Below are positions 20,829 to 31,624 of a DNA stretch of 64,000 nt, one piece after another. Numbering within the stretch: position 1 is the first letter of the stretch; every line of letters begins with the position of its first letter. Source of the stretch: Brachybacterium sp. Z12 (GTDB taxonomy: Bacteria > Actinomycetota > Actinomycetes > Actinomycetales > Dermabacteraceae); contig NZ_CP060496.1 in the NCBI RefSeq assembly GCF_014400405.1, positions 372,001-436,000 of the forward strand, given 5' to 3'. The position numbers and the translations under genes are program-made. Below the pieces are notes generated by a model, which saw nothing but the letters and a program-made list of their open reading frames with translations, did not search any database and was not told the origin of the DNA.

Positions 20829-21897
20829 ATGATGCGCGCACTGCGCAAGGCGGCGCCCGGAGCGGGCCTGGAGTGGACGACCGTCCCCGAACCCGGCTGC
20901 GGCCCCTGGGACGCGAAGGTGCGGGTGCTGCGCGCCGGGATCTGCGGCACCGACCTGCACATCCTGGACTGGGACACCTCCGCGCAGGCGATGTGCGATG
21001 CAGTGCCCTTCACCCCGGGGCACGAGTTCTACGGCGAGGTGGTAGAGGTCGGCAAGGAGGTCTCCGACGTATGGGTGGGCGACCGTGTCTCGGGGAGGGG
21101 CACGTGGTGTGCGGGATGTGCCGCAACTGCCGCGCCGGCCGCCGCCAGATGTGCATCCGCACCCGCTCCGTCGGTGTCCAGAGCGACGGGGCGTTCGCCG
21201 AGTACGTGACCCTCCCGCACCAGAACGTGTGGGTGCACGAGCACGACGGCGGCGAGGAGCTGATCACCCCGAGCTCGGCGCGGTCTTCGACCCGCTCGGC
21301 AACGCCGTGCACACCGCGTTGAAGTTCCCGCTGGTGGGGGAGGACGTGCTGATCACCGGCGCCGGGCCGATCGGGCAGATGGCCGCCGCCGTCGCACGGC
21401 ATGCCGGGGCCCGCTACATCACCATCACCGATATCTCCCCGGAGCGCCTGGCGATGGCGGAGGGCTGCGGCGCTGACGTGGTGCTGGATGTGGCCACCAT
21501 GAAGGTCCGCGATGCCCAGCGAAGCCTGGGCATGCGTGAGGGCTTCGACGTGGGCCTGGAGATCTCCGGGCAGGCACGGGCACTGCAGGAGATGATCGAG
21601 AACATGAACCACGGCGGCACGATCGCGCTGCTGGGCCTTCCCGCGCAGCAGTTCGAGATCGACTGGACCATGGTCGTCACCCGCATGCTCACCCTGCAGG
21701 GCATCTACGGCCGGGAGATGTTCGAGACCTGGAACGCGATGTCCGCGATGCTGAGCACCTCCGAGGTGCTGCGCTCCGCGATCCTGCGCACCATCACCGA
21801 CGTGATCCCCGCCGCGGACTGGGAGCGCGGCTTCGAGATCGCAAAGGCCGGCACCGCCGGCAAGGTCCTGCTCGACTGGAGCACCCTGGACGACTGA
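20829..21897 (+). CDS. tdh: L-threonine 3-dehydrogenase
   Basis: About 356 residues after two repairs (one base missing in the G run 21092-21095 and one in the C run 21267-21270). Zinc-type medium-chain dehydrogenase: catalytic-zinc region [15 protein letters not shown] and [12 protein letters not shown], structural-zinc cysteines in [15 protein letters not shown], and NAD-binding [15 protein letters not shown]. Tdh oxidises L-threonine to 2-amino-3-ketobutyrate. The pairing with kbl 500 bases downstream strongly supports the assignment over other alcohol dehydrogenases. Two ATG codons (20829 and 20832) both have a GGAGG at a 7-base spacing. Confidence 0.9.
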
Positions 21898-22023
21898 CCC
21901 TCCGGCGGCTGGCGGCTCCCGAAGCTCGCCCTCCCCGCTCCCCGCTCCCCGGTCCCGTGTTCGCCCTCTCCGCCCCGTTCGTCCGCCCCGCGCCCCGCTA
22001 CCCGCACTCCTCGCCCGCCATAT

Positions 22024-22151
22024 CCCGTCCACGTCGCGAAAGGTTCCAGCTGAGCGGTACTTTTCTCATCACCGTCGCTTCTACCCCTCGCCTCACCCCG
22101 CCCACGTGGCGGAAAGTTCCAGCTGAGCGGTACTTTTCTCGTCACCATCGC
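22024..22151. repeat. Pair of 55-base direct repeats containing an imperfect dyad
   Basis: Copies at 22024-22078 and 22097-22151 match at about 49 of 55 positions and are offset by 73 bases. The shared core TTCCAGCTGAGCGGTACTTT is identical in both. Within each copy GGAAAGTTCC (copy 2) faces GGTACTTTTC as an 8/10 inverted repeat with an 8-base centre. They lie in the tdh-kbl spacer and may be operators or a dispersed repeat family. Confidence 0.8.
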
Positions 22152-22170
22152 GAGAGCGGCCCCTCACCCC

Positions 22171-22345
22171 CGCCCGAACTGTCCGCGACCGCCGCCCACG
22201 CTGCCCGCGACCACCGCCCACGCTGCCCGCGACCCCCGCCCGAACTGTCCGCGACCCCCGCCCGAACTGTCCGCGACCGCCGCCCACGCTGCCCGCGACC
22301 ACCGCCCACGCTGTCCGCGACCCCGCCCACGCTGTCCGCGACCCC
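22171..22345. repeat. 22-base tandem repeat array (8 units)
   Basis: Eight contiguous units begin at 22171, 22193, 22215, 22237, 22259, 22281, 22303 and 22325 (the last one base short), followed by a partial ninth unit. Units are of two types, CGCCCGAACTGTCCGCGACC and CGCCCACGCTGYCCGCGACC, each plus two variable bases. 22 is not a multiple of three, so frames rotate and coding is unlikely. The array ends about 50 bases before the kbl start codon. Confidence 0.9.
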
Positions 22346-22397
22346 CGCCCACGCGACCCCTCGTCGCCGCCCCCGCCCCCTCCCGGAAGGACCCCAC

Positions 22398-23612
22398 ATG
22401 TACACGGACCTCAAGGACCAGCTGACCGCCGAGCTCGACGCGATCGAGCAGGCCGGCACGTTCAAGCACGAGCGCGTCATCTCCACCCCGCAGTCGGGCC
22501 GCATCACGGCGGGGCCCGTCGGCCGCGACGGCACCGAGGTGCTGAACTTCTGCGCCAACAACTACCTGGGGCTGGCGGATCATCCGGAGATCGTCGCCGC
22601 GGCGAAGCGGGCGCTGGTTGAGCGGGGCTTCGGGATGGCCTCGGTGCGGTTCATCTGCGGCACCCAGGACCTGCACCTGGAGCTCGAGCGCGCGGTCTCC
22701 GCGTTCCTCGGCACCGAGGACACGATCCTGTTCTCCTCCTGCTTCGATGCCAACGGCGCCGTGTTCGCCCCGCTGTTCGGTGCGGAGGACGCGATCATCT
22801 CCGACGCGTTGAACCACGCCTCGCTGATCGACGGCATCCGCCTGTCCAAGGCCGCTCGCTTCCGCTACCGCAACGCCGACCTCGAGGACCTGCGCGCCCA
22901 GCTCGAGGCGGCGGCCGCGCTGCGCGACGGGAAGGGTGCGCGGCGCACGATCGTCGTCACCGACGGGGTCTTCTCGATGGACGGCTTCCTCGCCCCGCTG
23001 CCCGGGATCTGCGACCTGGCCGAGGAGTTCGGTGCCCTGGTGATGGTCGATGACTCCCACGCGGTGGGCTTCATGGGCGAGACCGGCGCCGGCACGCCCG
23101 AGCACTTCGGGGTCTCCGACCGGGTGGACATCTACACGGGGACCTTCGGCAAGGCGCTCGGCGGGGCCAGCGGAGGCTACGTCGCGGGCCGGCGCGAGAT
23201 CGTGGCGATGCTGCGCCAGCAGGGCCGCCCCTACCTGTTTTCCAACTCGCTGGCCCCCGCGATCGTGGCGGCGACCCTCGCCGCTCTCGAGCTGGTCGAG
23301 GGCAGCGCCGAGCTGCGCGCGACCCTGTTCCGCAACGCCGAGCTGTTCCGCCGCCGCATGAGCGAGGAGGGCTTCGAGCTGCTGCCCGGGCAGCACGCGA
23401 TCGTGCCGGTGATGTTCGGGGACGCGGCGCTGGCCGGGAGGATGGCCGACGCGATGCTCGAGAACGGCGTGTTCGTCACCGCGTTCTCCTACCCGGTGGT
23501 CCCGCAGGGGGAGGCGCGGATCCGGGTGCAGCTCTCCGCCGCGCACAGCGAGGCCGATATCGAGACGGCGGTGCATGCCTTCGTCGCGTCCCGCGCGGCG
23601 GTCCAGGGCTGA
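22398..23612 (+). CDS. kbl: 2-amino-3-ketobutyrate CoA ligase (glycine C-acetyltransferase)
   Basis: 404 residues, intact, the usual length. PLP-dependent alpha-oxoamine synthase: [43 protein letters not shown] with the cofactor-contacting Asp and His, and the Schiff-base Lys in [16 protein letters not shown]. It cleaves the Tdh product with CoA into glycine and acetyl-CoA. Start ATG 22398 has GGAAGG upstream. It follows tdh on the same strand, but the 500-base repeat-rich spacer suggests independent control or an internal promoter. Confidence 0.95.
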   Translation: MYTDLKDQLTAELDAIEQAGTFKHERVISTPQSGRITAGPVGRDGTEVLNFCANNYLGLADHPEIVAAAKRALVERGFGMASVRFICGTQDLHLELERAVSAFLGTEDTILFSSCFDANGAVFAPLFGAEDAIISDALNHASLIDGIRLSKAARFRYRNADLEDLRAQLEAAAALRDGKGARRTIVVTDGVFSMDGFLAPLPGICDLAEEFGALVMVDDSHAVGFMGETGAGTPEHFGVSDRVDIYTGTFGKALGGASGGYVAGRREIVAMLRQQGRPYLFSNSLAPAIVAATLAALELVEGSAELRATLFRNAELFRRRMSEEGFELLPGQHAIVPVMFGDAALAGRMADAMLENGVFVTAFSYPVVPQGEARIRVQLSAAHSEADIETAVHAFVASRAAVQG

Positions 23613-23623
23613 GGCCTCGTTCC

Positions 23624-23647
23624 GGCACGGGGCCGGGGAGCCGTGCC
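23624..23647. terminator. Hairpin between kbl and the MATE gene
   Basis: GGCACGG (23624-23630) pairs perfectly with CCGTGCC (23641-23647) around a 10-base loop. It lies between the stops of two convergent genes. Confidence 0.55.
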
Positions 23648-23664
23648 CGGCCCGCGGCGCGCAC

Positions 23665-25014
23665 TCAGTCGCCCAGGCGCATCCAGGCGTCGGTGCGCAC
23701 GCGCAGCCCCAGGCTGATCGCGCGCAGCACCATGAACAGGAAGTTGCAGGCCAGCCACAGCATCGCCAGCCCCAGCGGGCCCTCCGGCTCCCACCAGGCC
23801 ACGAGCGTCGCCCCGGGGAGGATCGCGAGCGCGATCAGGGAGCCGACCTTCGCGAGGTAGGGGGGCGTCGCCCGCGCCCATCAGCACCCCGTCGAGCACG
23901 AACACGTATCCGGCGATCGGCTGGGTGATCACCAGCACCCACAGGGCGGCGCGCAGGTTCTCCTGCACCGCGGGGTCGGGGTGAATAGCTGCGGGACCAC
24001 GTAGCTCGCGGCCAGCAGCAGCACGGAGACGACCGCTCCGCCGATCACGCCCCAGGTCATCAGGCGCCGGGTGACTGCGTGCACGGTGCGCGGGTCTGAG
24101 GCGCCCAGGTACCTGCCGGTCAGCGCCTGGCCGGCGATCGCGAGGGAGTCCAGGGCGAGGGAGAGCACCGCGAAGACGGTCATGGTGAGCTGATGCGCGG
24201 CGAGCTGCACGTCCCCCAGCCGGGTCGCGACCACCGTCGCGGTGATCACCACGACCCGCAGGCCGAGGGTGCGCACGAACATCGGCACCGCGTCACGGCC
24301 CACCGCGACCAGGTTCGACAGCTGCGGCAGCAGCGGGATGTTCTCCTGTCGGGCGCGGCGCACGATCACGCCGAGCAGCACCACCGCCATGCCCCACTGG
24401 CAGATGATGGTGCCGATCGCGGAGCCGGCGATCCCGAGGTCGAGGCCGAAGATCAGGATCGCGTTCAGCGGGATGTTCGCGAGCGCGCCGCCCACGGCCA
24501 CGATCAGCGGCAGCTTCGCATCCTGGAGTCCGCGCACCAGGCCGGTCGCGGCCTGCACGGCGAGCATCGCGGGCAGTCCCCAAGCGCTGATGTGCAGGTA
24601 GATCACCGCTTCGGCGAGCACCTCCTCGGAGGGGCCGAAGGCGGCCAGCAGCGGCTCACCCGCGATCAGCAGCCCGGCGGTCGAGAACGCACCGACGACC
24701 AGGGCGAGCCAGCAGGCATCGATCCCGCGGGCGATCGCCTCCTGGGCGCGGCCGGCACCGAAGGAGCGGGCCACGGCGGCGGTGGTCGAGTAGGCCAGGA
24801 AGATCGCGAGGCCCACGATGGTGGTGAGCACGGTGGAGGCGAGGCCGAGCCCGGCCAGGGAGGTGGTCGAGACCCGGGCGATGAAGCTCGAGTCCACGAG
24901 GATGAACATCGGTTCGGCGACCAGCGCGCCGAGGCTGGGGATCGCCAGGCGCAGGATGTCGCGGTCGACCGTGCGCCGCGCGCGTTCCTCGCGGGGTGCG
25001 TCAGCGGGGCTCAT
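23665..25014 (-). CDS. MATE family exporter (DinF-like)
   Basis: About 449 residues with about 12 hydrophobic helices. The N-terminal RDILRLAIPSLGALVAEPMF followed by DSSFIARVST is characteristic of the DinF branch of MATE cation-coupled multidrug exporters; SLALDSLAIAGQALTGRYLG is the matching segment of the second half. Two shifts: one base missing in the G run 23978-23981 and one extra in the G run 23860-23865. Start ATG 25014. Divergent from the RND exporter gene, about 195 bases away. Confidence 0.85.
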
Positions 25015-25209
25015 CGGGCGGGCAGGCCTCGGGGCCGCGGGGCAGTGGGGTGGGGCACCTCTCCATTGTGCGACGCGGGTCGCGACGTTCGTCGGATCCG
25101 TCCGTCCAGGCTCGCGTGAGAAGGTTCGCGAGGAGGATTCGGAGACAGGGCATCGCTCTTGCGGTGACGGGCCGCACCTCCCTGTTGGAGACGATCCCTG
25201 AGGAGCAGG

Positions 25210-28200
25210 ATGAACCGCCTGGCCACGCTGAGCCTGAACAACCGATCCTTCATCGCGCTGGTGTGCATCGCGGTGTCGATCATCGGGATGTTCATCATGA
25301 CCACGATGCGCCAGGAGCTCATCCCTTCGGTCTCGCTCCCCAGATCCAGGTGATGACCACCGCACCCGGCTCCACCTCTGAGCAGGTGCGCGACCGGATC
25401 ACCTCTCCCGTCGAGCAGTCCCTGAGCGGGCTCGAGAACGTCGAGGGCACCTCCTCGAGCACGCAGGCGGGCCTGTCGATGGTCACCGTCGAGCTCACCT
25501 ACGGCAGCGATGTGGCTCGCGCGTCGAACCAGGTCGATGCGGCACTGACCCGCATCGAGGATCAGCTGCCCGAGGAGGCTGATCCGCAGGTCATCTCGGG
25601 TGGCACGAGCGATCTCCCGGCCGTGGTGCTCTCCGTCTCCTCGGATCTGGATCCCTCCGACCTCGCCACCCGGCTGGAGTCCTCGGTCACCTCGGAGCTC
25701 GAGCGCGTGGACGGGGTCTCCTCCGTCGCCGTGATCGGCGCTCCTGAGGAGATCGTGCGGATCACGCCCGATGAGGGCGCGCTGGCCGAGAACGGCCTCA
25801 CCGAGAACGACATCTCCACCGCCCTGGACGCCCATGGGCTGTCCCTGCCCGGCGGCTCGGTGGTCGACGGCGACCGCACCCTCGACGTGGTGCTGGGCCA
25901 GAACGTCGAGAGCATCGAGAGCCTCGAGCAGATCGTGCTCATGCCCGCCGAGGACGGCGACGCTGGCCAGCAGGGCGGCCAGGACGGCGCGCAGCCGGGC
26001 CAGGAGGGCCAGGACGGCCAGGGCGCCCCGGGCGCCGACGGTCAGTTCGAGCAGCCCGACGCCCAGCCGCAGGAGCCCGCCGAGCCGATCACCCTCGCCG
26101 AGGTCGCGTCCGTCGAGCGCACCACGCAGGACGCCACCTCGATCTCCCGCACCAACGGGCGCGAGTCCCTGGTGCTGATGGTCACCGCGACCGTCGACGG
26201 CAACGTCGTGGACGTCTCCGAGGGCGTCGAGGGGTCCTCGCGGACACCCTCGAGGGCGTCGGCGGGAACGCCGAGGCCGACGTGGTCTTCGACCAGGCCC
26301 CCTTCATCCAGGAGTCGATCCTCGCGCTCGCCGAGGAGGGCCTGCTGGGCCTGCTCTTCGCCGTCGGCGTGATCCTGCTGTTCCTGCGCCGAGTGCGGCC
26401 GACGGTGGTCACCGCGATCTCGATCCCGACCTCGCTGCTGATCGCCTTCATCGGCATGTACGTCACCGGCTACACGCTGAACATGCTGACCCTGGCGGCG
26501 CTGACGATCTCGATCGGCCGCGTGGTCGACGACTCGATCGTGGTGATCGAGAACATCACCCGCCACCTCGCCTACGGCAAGACCAAACGCCGAGCGATCC
26601 TCGACGGCGTCCAGGAGGTCGCCGGCGCCATCACCGCCTCGACCCTCGCCACCGTGGTGGTGTTCCTGCCGGTCGCAGTGGTCGCAGGGATGGCCGGGGA
26701 GCTGTTCCGGCCCTTCGCCCTGACCGTCGGCATCGCGATGATGTCCTCGCTGCTGGTGGCGCTGACGATCGTGCCGGTGCTGGCCTACTGGTTCCTGAAG
26801 CCCCCGAAGGGCCACGAGGACGTCGACCCCGACGATCCCGCGCAGGTCACCGCGGCACGCGGCGGCGGGCCGAGGCCAAGGAGGAGAGCACCTGGCTGCA
26901 CCGGATGTACGCCCCGGTGCTGCGCCTGGTGCTGGACACGCTCCCGCGCCGCCTGATCACCGTCGGCGCCTCGATCCTGGTGCTTGTGGGCACCGTGTTC
27001 CTGATCCCGCTGGTGAACATCAGCTTCCTCGGCGACACCGGGCAGAACATCGCCTCCCTCACCCAGACCCTCCCGGCCGGCACCAACCTCGAGCAGTCCT
27101 CGGAGAAGGCGACCGAGAGCGAGGAGGCGCTGCTGGAGATCGACGGCGTGGACACGGTCCAGACCACCATCGGCGGCGGCCAGTTCGGCATGGGCGGCGG
27201 CGGAGGGAACGAGGTCAGCTTCTCGATCACCACCGACCCCGACGCCGACCAGGGCGCCTTGCTGGACGACATGGTCGCAGCGCTCGAAGCGCTGCCCGAG
27301 GCTGGGACGATCGAGGCCGCGGACATCGCCTCGCCCACCGGCTCCAGCTCGGTGGACATCCTCATCACCGGCCCCACCCCGAGGATCGCCAGACCGCGAA
27401 CGACGCGATCCTCGCCGAGCTCGACCCGCTGCCCGACGGCGTCTCCGAGGTCGGCAGCGACCTGCAGTCCGACCAGCCCACCGCAGTGGTCACCGTGGAC
27501 CGGGAGGCCGCCGCACAGCTGGGGCTGACCGAGGAGGCCGTGATCGGCATGGTCGCCCAGCAGATGTACCCCGGGGCGATCGGCACCATCACCCTGGATG
27601 ACAACGAGCTGGACATCCATGTCGCCGCGGACGACACCATCGACACCTTCGATCAGCTCCGCGGCATCGAGCTGATGGGCTCGATCCCGCTGGAGGACGT
27701 CGCGAGCGTCGAGGAGGAGCTCTCCCGCCCCTCGATCGCCACCCAGGACGGTCTGGAGACCGTCACCGTATCGATCACCCCGGCGGGTGAGGACGTCGGC
27801 ATCGCGACCGACGCCGCGAACGCCGCGATCGAGGATGCGGAGCTGCCCGAGGGCGTCGACGCCGCCCTGGGCGGCGGCACCGCCGCGGACATCGACGAGA
27901 CCTTCGGCCAGCTCGGCATCGCGATGCTCGCCGCGATCCTGCTGGTGTACGTGCTGCTGGTGTGGATCTTCAAGTCCCTGGTCCAGCCGCTGATCCTGCT
28001 GGTCTCGATCCCCTTCGCGGCGACCGGCTCGCTGGGTCTGCTGCTGATCACCGGGGTGCCGCTGGGCCTGCCCTCGATGATCGGTCTGCTGATGCTGGTG
28101 GGCGTCGTGGTCACCAACGCGATCGTGCTGATCGACCTGGTCAACCAGTACCGGCGCGCGGGCATGAGCCTCGACGAGGCGCTGCACGAGGGCTCCGCGA

Positions 28201-28657
28201 AGCGCCTGCGCCCGATCCTGATGACCGCCGCTGCGACCATCTTCGCGCTGATCCCGATGGCGCTGGGCATCACCGGCAACGGCGGGTTCATCGCCCAGCC
28301 GCTGGCCGTGGTGGTCATCGGCGGCCTGATCTCCTCGACGCTGCTGACCCTCGTGATCGTGCCGGTGCTGTACCGGATCGCCGAGGGCCGGGGGAGCGGA
28401 AGCGGCTGCGTGAGGAGGAGCGCGCCGCGGAGCTGCGCGAGCGGCGTGCGACGGTCGAGGCGGAGAAGCGGGCACGGCAGCAGGCGCAGCAGCCGGCGCA
28501 GGCCCGAACCGTCGGCGCCGAGCACGCCGTTGCGGGCTCCGAGCGCACCGCCGCCACCGCGGTGGCCACCGCTCCCGAGCCCGGCGGTCACCGCCGGTCC
28601 CTCAAGGAGCGCGGCGGCATCGTGCGGATCATCAGGCGGCGGCTGGGCCGGGGCTGA
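25210..28657 (+). CDS. RND superfamily exporter (HAE-type)
   Basis: About 1150 residues after five one-base repairs (25338-25341, 26230-26233, 26867-26869, 27377-27380, 28390-28394; all losses). Classic order: N-terminal helix, porter loop, six helices containing GRVVDDSIVVIENI (proton-relay Asp pair) and second-half helices with VVVTNAIVLIDLVNQYR. No membrane-fusion or outer-channel partner is seen, as in other Gram-positive RND pumps. A Gly/Gln/Asp-rich insert (about nt 25950-26085) interrupts the first porter region, and the C-tail is a charged Arg/Glu/Ala helix. Start ATG 25210 has AGGAG upstream. Directly followed by a histidine kinase and response regulator, which may control it. Confidence 0.85.
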
Positions 28658-28704
28658 CGAGCCCGCGGCGCAGCCCCGCGCCCCCGTCGCCTACGATTCG
28701 CACC

Positions 28705-30282
28705 ATGCCCAAGGAACGCCTCCGCGCCCGGATCGCCGGCGCCTTCAGCCGCGGCCGGACCGTCCGCCTCCGCGTGCTGACCGTGATGATGGCGTTCATG
28801 ACGGTGGGGCTGGCGGTCACCGGGGTGCTCACCTATGCCGCGCAGTTCCGGGCCCTCGAGCAGCGTGTCAACGGTGAGCTCTGGCAGGAGCACAGCGAGC
28901 TCATCCTCATCGCCGAGAGCGACAACGATGACGGCACGCCCGTGCACACCACCGTGGACAGCGTGCTGCTGCAGGCGACGGAGTCCGCGGCCCCCTCGGA
29001 CTACGAATCCGTCGTGACCTTCATCGACAACCAGCCCCTGTACCAGCCGCGGGTCCAGGACTTCGCTCTGCTCCCGCCCGATTCACCGGAGACCCCGCAG
29101 GTGCTCGAGCGGCTGCTGGCCTCCCATCAGCCGCAGCGGTCGGTGATCGTGCCGCTCGAGGCCCATGACCGGGAGCTGCAGGTGCTGGTCGCCTCCGTGA
29201 ACGTCGAGGGGGACGAGGCGCAGGGCATCTTCGTGGTCGCCAACGACATCGGCGCCCAGCGGCTGGACCTGTGGCAGAGCGTCTTCACCTTCGCGGGGCT
29301 CTCCGTGATCACCCTGCTGATCGCCGGGTGGGTGGGGTATGTGGTCACCGGGCGCCTGCTGCGGCCGCTCGAGGACCTCCGCGCGGCGACCGAGCAGATC
29401 ACCGTCGACGATCTCGAGTACCGCGTCCCAGTGCCCGAGGAGCGGGACGACATCGCGGCGCTGGCGCAGAACTTCAACCGCATGCTCGCGCGCATCCAGA
29501 CGGGCTTCGCCGAGCAGCGGCGCTTCATGAGCGATGTGGGGCACGAGCTGCGCACCCCGCTGACGATCGTGCGCGGCACCTTGGAGACCACCGACGTCGA
29601 GGACGTCTCGGACGTGCGGGAGTCCCACGAGATCGCGATCGAGGAGCTCGACCGGATGGGCCGGGTCGTGGGTGACCTCTCGGAGCTCGCAGCCTCCGCG
29701 CGCCCCGACTACGTGCGGCCCAGGCCCCTCGATCTGGCAGGGTTCACCCGCTCCGTTTTCGCGCGCATCGAGCACATCGCGGAGCGCGAATGGATCCTGG
29801 AGCGCAGCGTCGACGTGGTCGCCGACGCCGACGAGCAGCGCCTCACGCAGGCGGTCGTCCAGCTGGCCGCGAACGCGGTGCGCTACAGCGAGGAGGGCAG
29901 CCGGATCCGTTTCGGGGTGGACCGGGTGCTGGGACCGGAGGGCCCCGAGATCCACGTGACGGTGCAGGACGAGGGCATCGGCATCGGGCCCGCGGATCAG
30001 CGGCGCATCTTCGAGCGGTTCACCCGTGTGGACGGCAGCCGCGGCTCGGGCTCAGGACTGGGCCTGCCGATCGTGCTCGCGATCGCCGAAGGGCACGACG
30101 GCGTGGTGCGCCTGCTGTCCAAGCCGGGGCGCGGATCGACCTTCACGATCGTGTTCCCGCAGTTCGCGGACAGGACGCCGACGGAGCTGGACGGCCCGTC
30201 GGCTTCCGCGGGAGATACTGAGAGGCAGGGGCGCGGCCCCGAGGACGACACCACCACTGCACCCAGGAGGGACGAGGGATGA
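28705..30282 (+). CDS. Sensor histidine kinase
   Basis: 525 residues, intact. First helix about 21-44, extracytoplasmic sensor of about 145 residues, second helix about 192-215, HAMP about 216-268, and HisKA with FMSDVGHELRTPL (phosphoacceptor His280). The HATPase domain has the N-box QLAANAVRYS, G1 DEGIGIG and G2 GSGSGLGLPI. A short acidic tail follows. The sensor domain is not one I recognise. It overlaps the response regulator by four bases (ATGA, 30279-30282) and follows the RND exporter by 47 bases. Confidence 0.92.
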   Translation: MPKERLRARIAGAFSRGRTVRLRVLTVMMAFMTVGLAVTGVLTYAAQFRALEQRVNGELWQEHSELILIAESDNDDGTPVHTTVDSVLLQATESAAPSDYESVVTFIDNQPLYQPRVQDFALLPPDSPETPQVLERLLASHQPQRSVIVPLEAHDRELQVLVASVNVEGDEAQGIFVVANDIGAQRLDLWQSVFTFAGLSVITLLIAGWVGYVVTGRLLRPLEDLRAATEQITVDDLEYRVPVPEERDDIAALAQNFNRMLARIQTGFAEQRRFMSDVGHELRTPLTIVRGTLETTDVEDVSDVRESHEIAIEELDRMGRVVGDLSELAASARPDYVRPRPLDLAGFTRSVFARIEHIAEREWILERSVDVVADADEQRLTQAVVQLAANAVRYSEEGSRIRFGVDRVLGPEGPEIHVTVQDEGIGIGPADQRRIFERFTRVDGSRGSGSGLGLPIVLAIAEGHDGVVRLLSKPGRGSTFTIVFPQFADRTPTELDGPSASAGDTERQGRGPEDDTTTAPRRDEG

Positions 30283-30971
30283 GGATCCTCATCGCCGAGG
30301 ACGAGGCGCGCATCGCGAGGTTCATGGAGCGCGGGCTGAAGGCCAACGGCTATGCCTCGACCGTGGTGGAGGAGGATGGCATCTCCGCCCTCGATCTCGC
30401 CTCCAGCGGCGACTTCGACCTGCTCATCCTCGATGTGGGCCTGCCCCGGATGGACGGCTTCCAGGTGCTGAAGGCGCTGCGTGCGATGGACGTGCAGATC
30501 CCGATCCTGATGGTCACCGCGCGCACCGGCGTGGACGACACCGTGCAGGGTCTCGAGGGCGGGGCGAACGACTACATCGCCAAGCCCTTCCGCTTCGAGG
30601 AGCTGCTGGCCCGGGTGAAGCTGCGTGCCCGGGAGGCCACCGCAGGCGCGGGCAGTGTCAGCGCGGACGTCCTCCAGCTGGGCGACCTGTCGCTGGACCT
30701 GCGCACCCGGATCGCCGGCTGCACGGTCGACGGGCAGGCGCGCTCGGTCGAGCTGTCCTCCCGCGAGTTCACGATGGCGCGCGTGTTCCTGGAGAACCCG
30801 AACCAGGTCCTCACCCGTGACCTGCTGCTGTCGAAGGTCTGGGGCTACGACTACGACGGCGCCTCGAACGTGGTCGATGTGTACGTGGGCTACCTGCGCG
30901 GGAAGCTCGGGGCGGCGCGTCTGGTGACAGTGCGCGGCGCCGGCTACAAGATCGTCGACCCCACTGCATGA
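30279..30971 (+). CDS. OmpR-family response regulator
   Basis: 230 residues, intact. Receiver domain with acidic pair in LIAEDEARIA, phosphoacceptor Asp52 in LLILDVGLPRMDGF, Thr in MVTARTG and Lys in DYIAKPF; the C-terminal winged-helix domain ends with NVVDVYVGYLRGKLG and VRGAGYKI. Its translation is coupled to the kinase. A perfect dyad at 30997-31016 lies just downstream, before the poly-Asp gene, and is a candidate binding site. Confidence 0.95.
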   Translation: MRILIAEDEARIARFMERGLKANGYASTVVEEDGISALDLASSGDFDLLILDVGLPRMDGFQVLKALRAMDVQIPILMVTARTGVDDTVQGLEGGANDYIAKPFRFEELLARVKLRAREATAGAGSVSADVLQLGDLSLDLRTRIAGCTVDGQARSVELSSREFTMARVFLENPNQVLTRDLLLSKVWGYDYDGASNVVDVYVGYLRGKLGAARLVTVRGAGYKIVDPTA

Positions 30972-30996
30972 GCGATCTCGTCGCGGGTCGGATCTG

Positions 30997-31016
30997 TCAT
31001 GAGAGAGGCCTCATGA
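30997..31016. promoter_or_regulatory. Perfect dyad upstream of the poly-Asp gene
   Basis: TCATGAG (30997-31003) and CTCATGA (31010-31016) are perfect inverted repeats with a 6-base centre. CTCAT recurs at about 31032, roughly two helical turns from 31010. The position between the regulator gene and the next start suggests an operator; binding is inferred. Confidence 0.45.
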
Positions 31017-31047
31017 CGCGTTCACGGGCGTCTCATCGCGGGGCGCG

Positions 31048-31581
<534 letters not shown>

Positions 31582-31599
31582 GCGGCGGGCCTGACCCCC

Positions 31600-31623
31600 G
31601 CGGCCGACGGACCCGTCGGCCGC
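31600..31623. terminator. Bidirectional hairpin terminator
   Basis: GCGGCCGACGG (31600-31610) and CCGTCGGCCGC (31613-31623) are perfectly complementary; the terminal pair probably opens to form the loop. It lies between the convergent poly-Asp and ferritin-like genes. Confidence 0.75.
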
Positions 31624-31624
31624 C

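Noticed and set aside
22171..22345. Tandem array considered as a CRISPR
   Set aside because: Units are contiguous with no spacers, the period is only 22 bases, and no cas gene is present.
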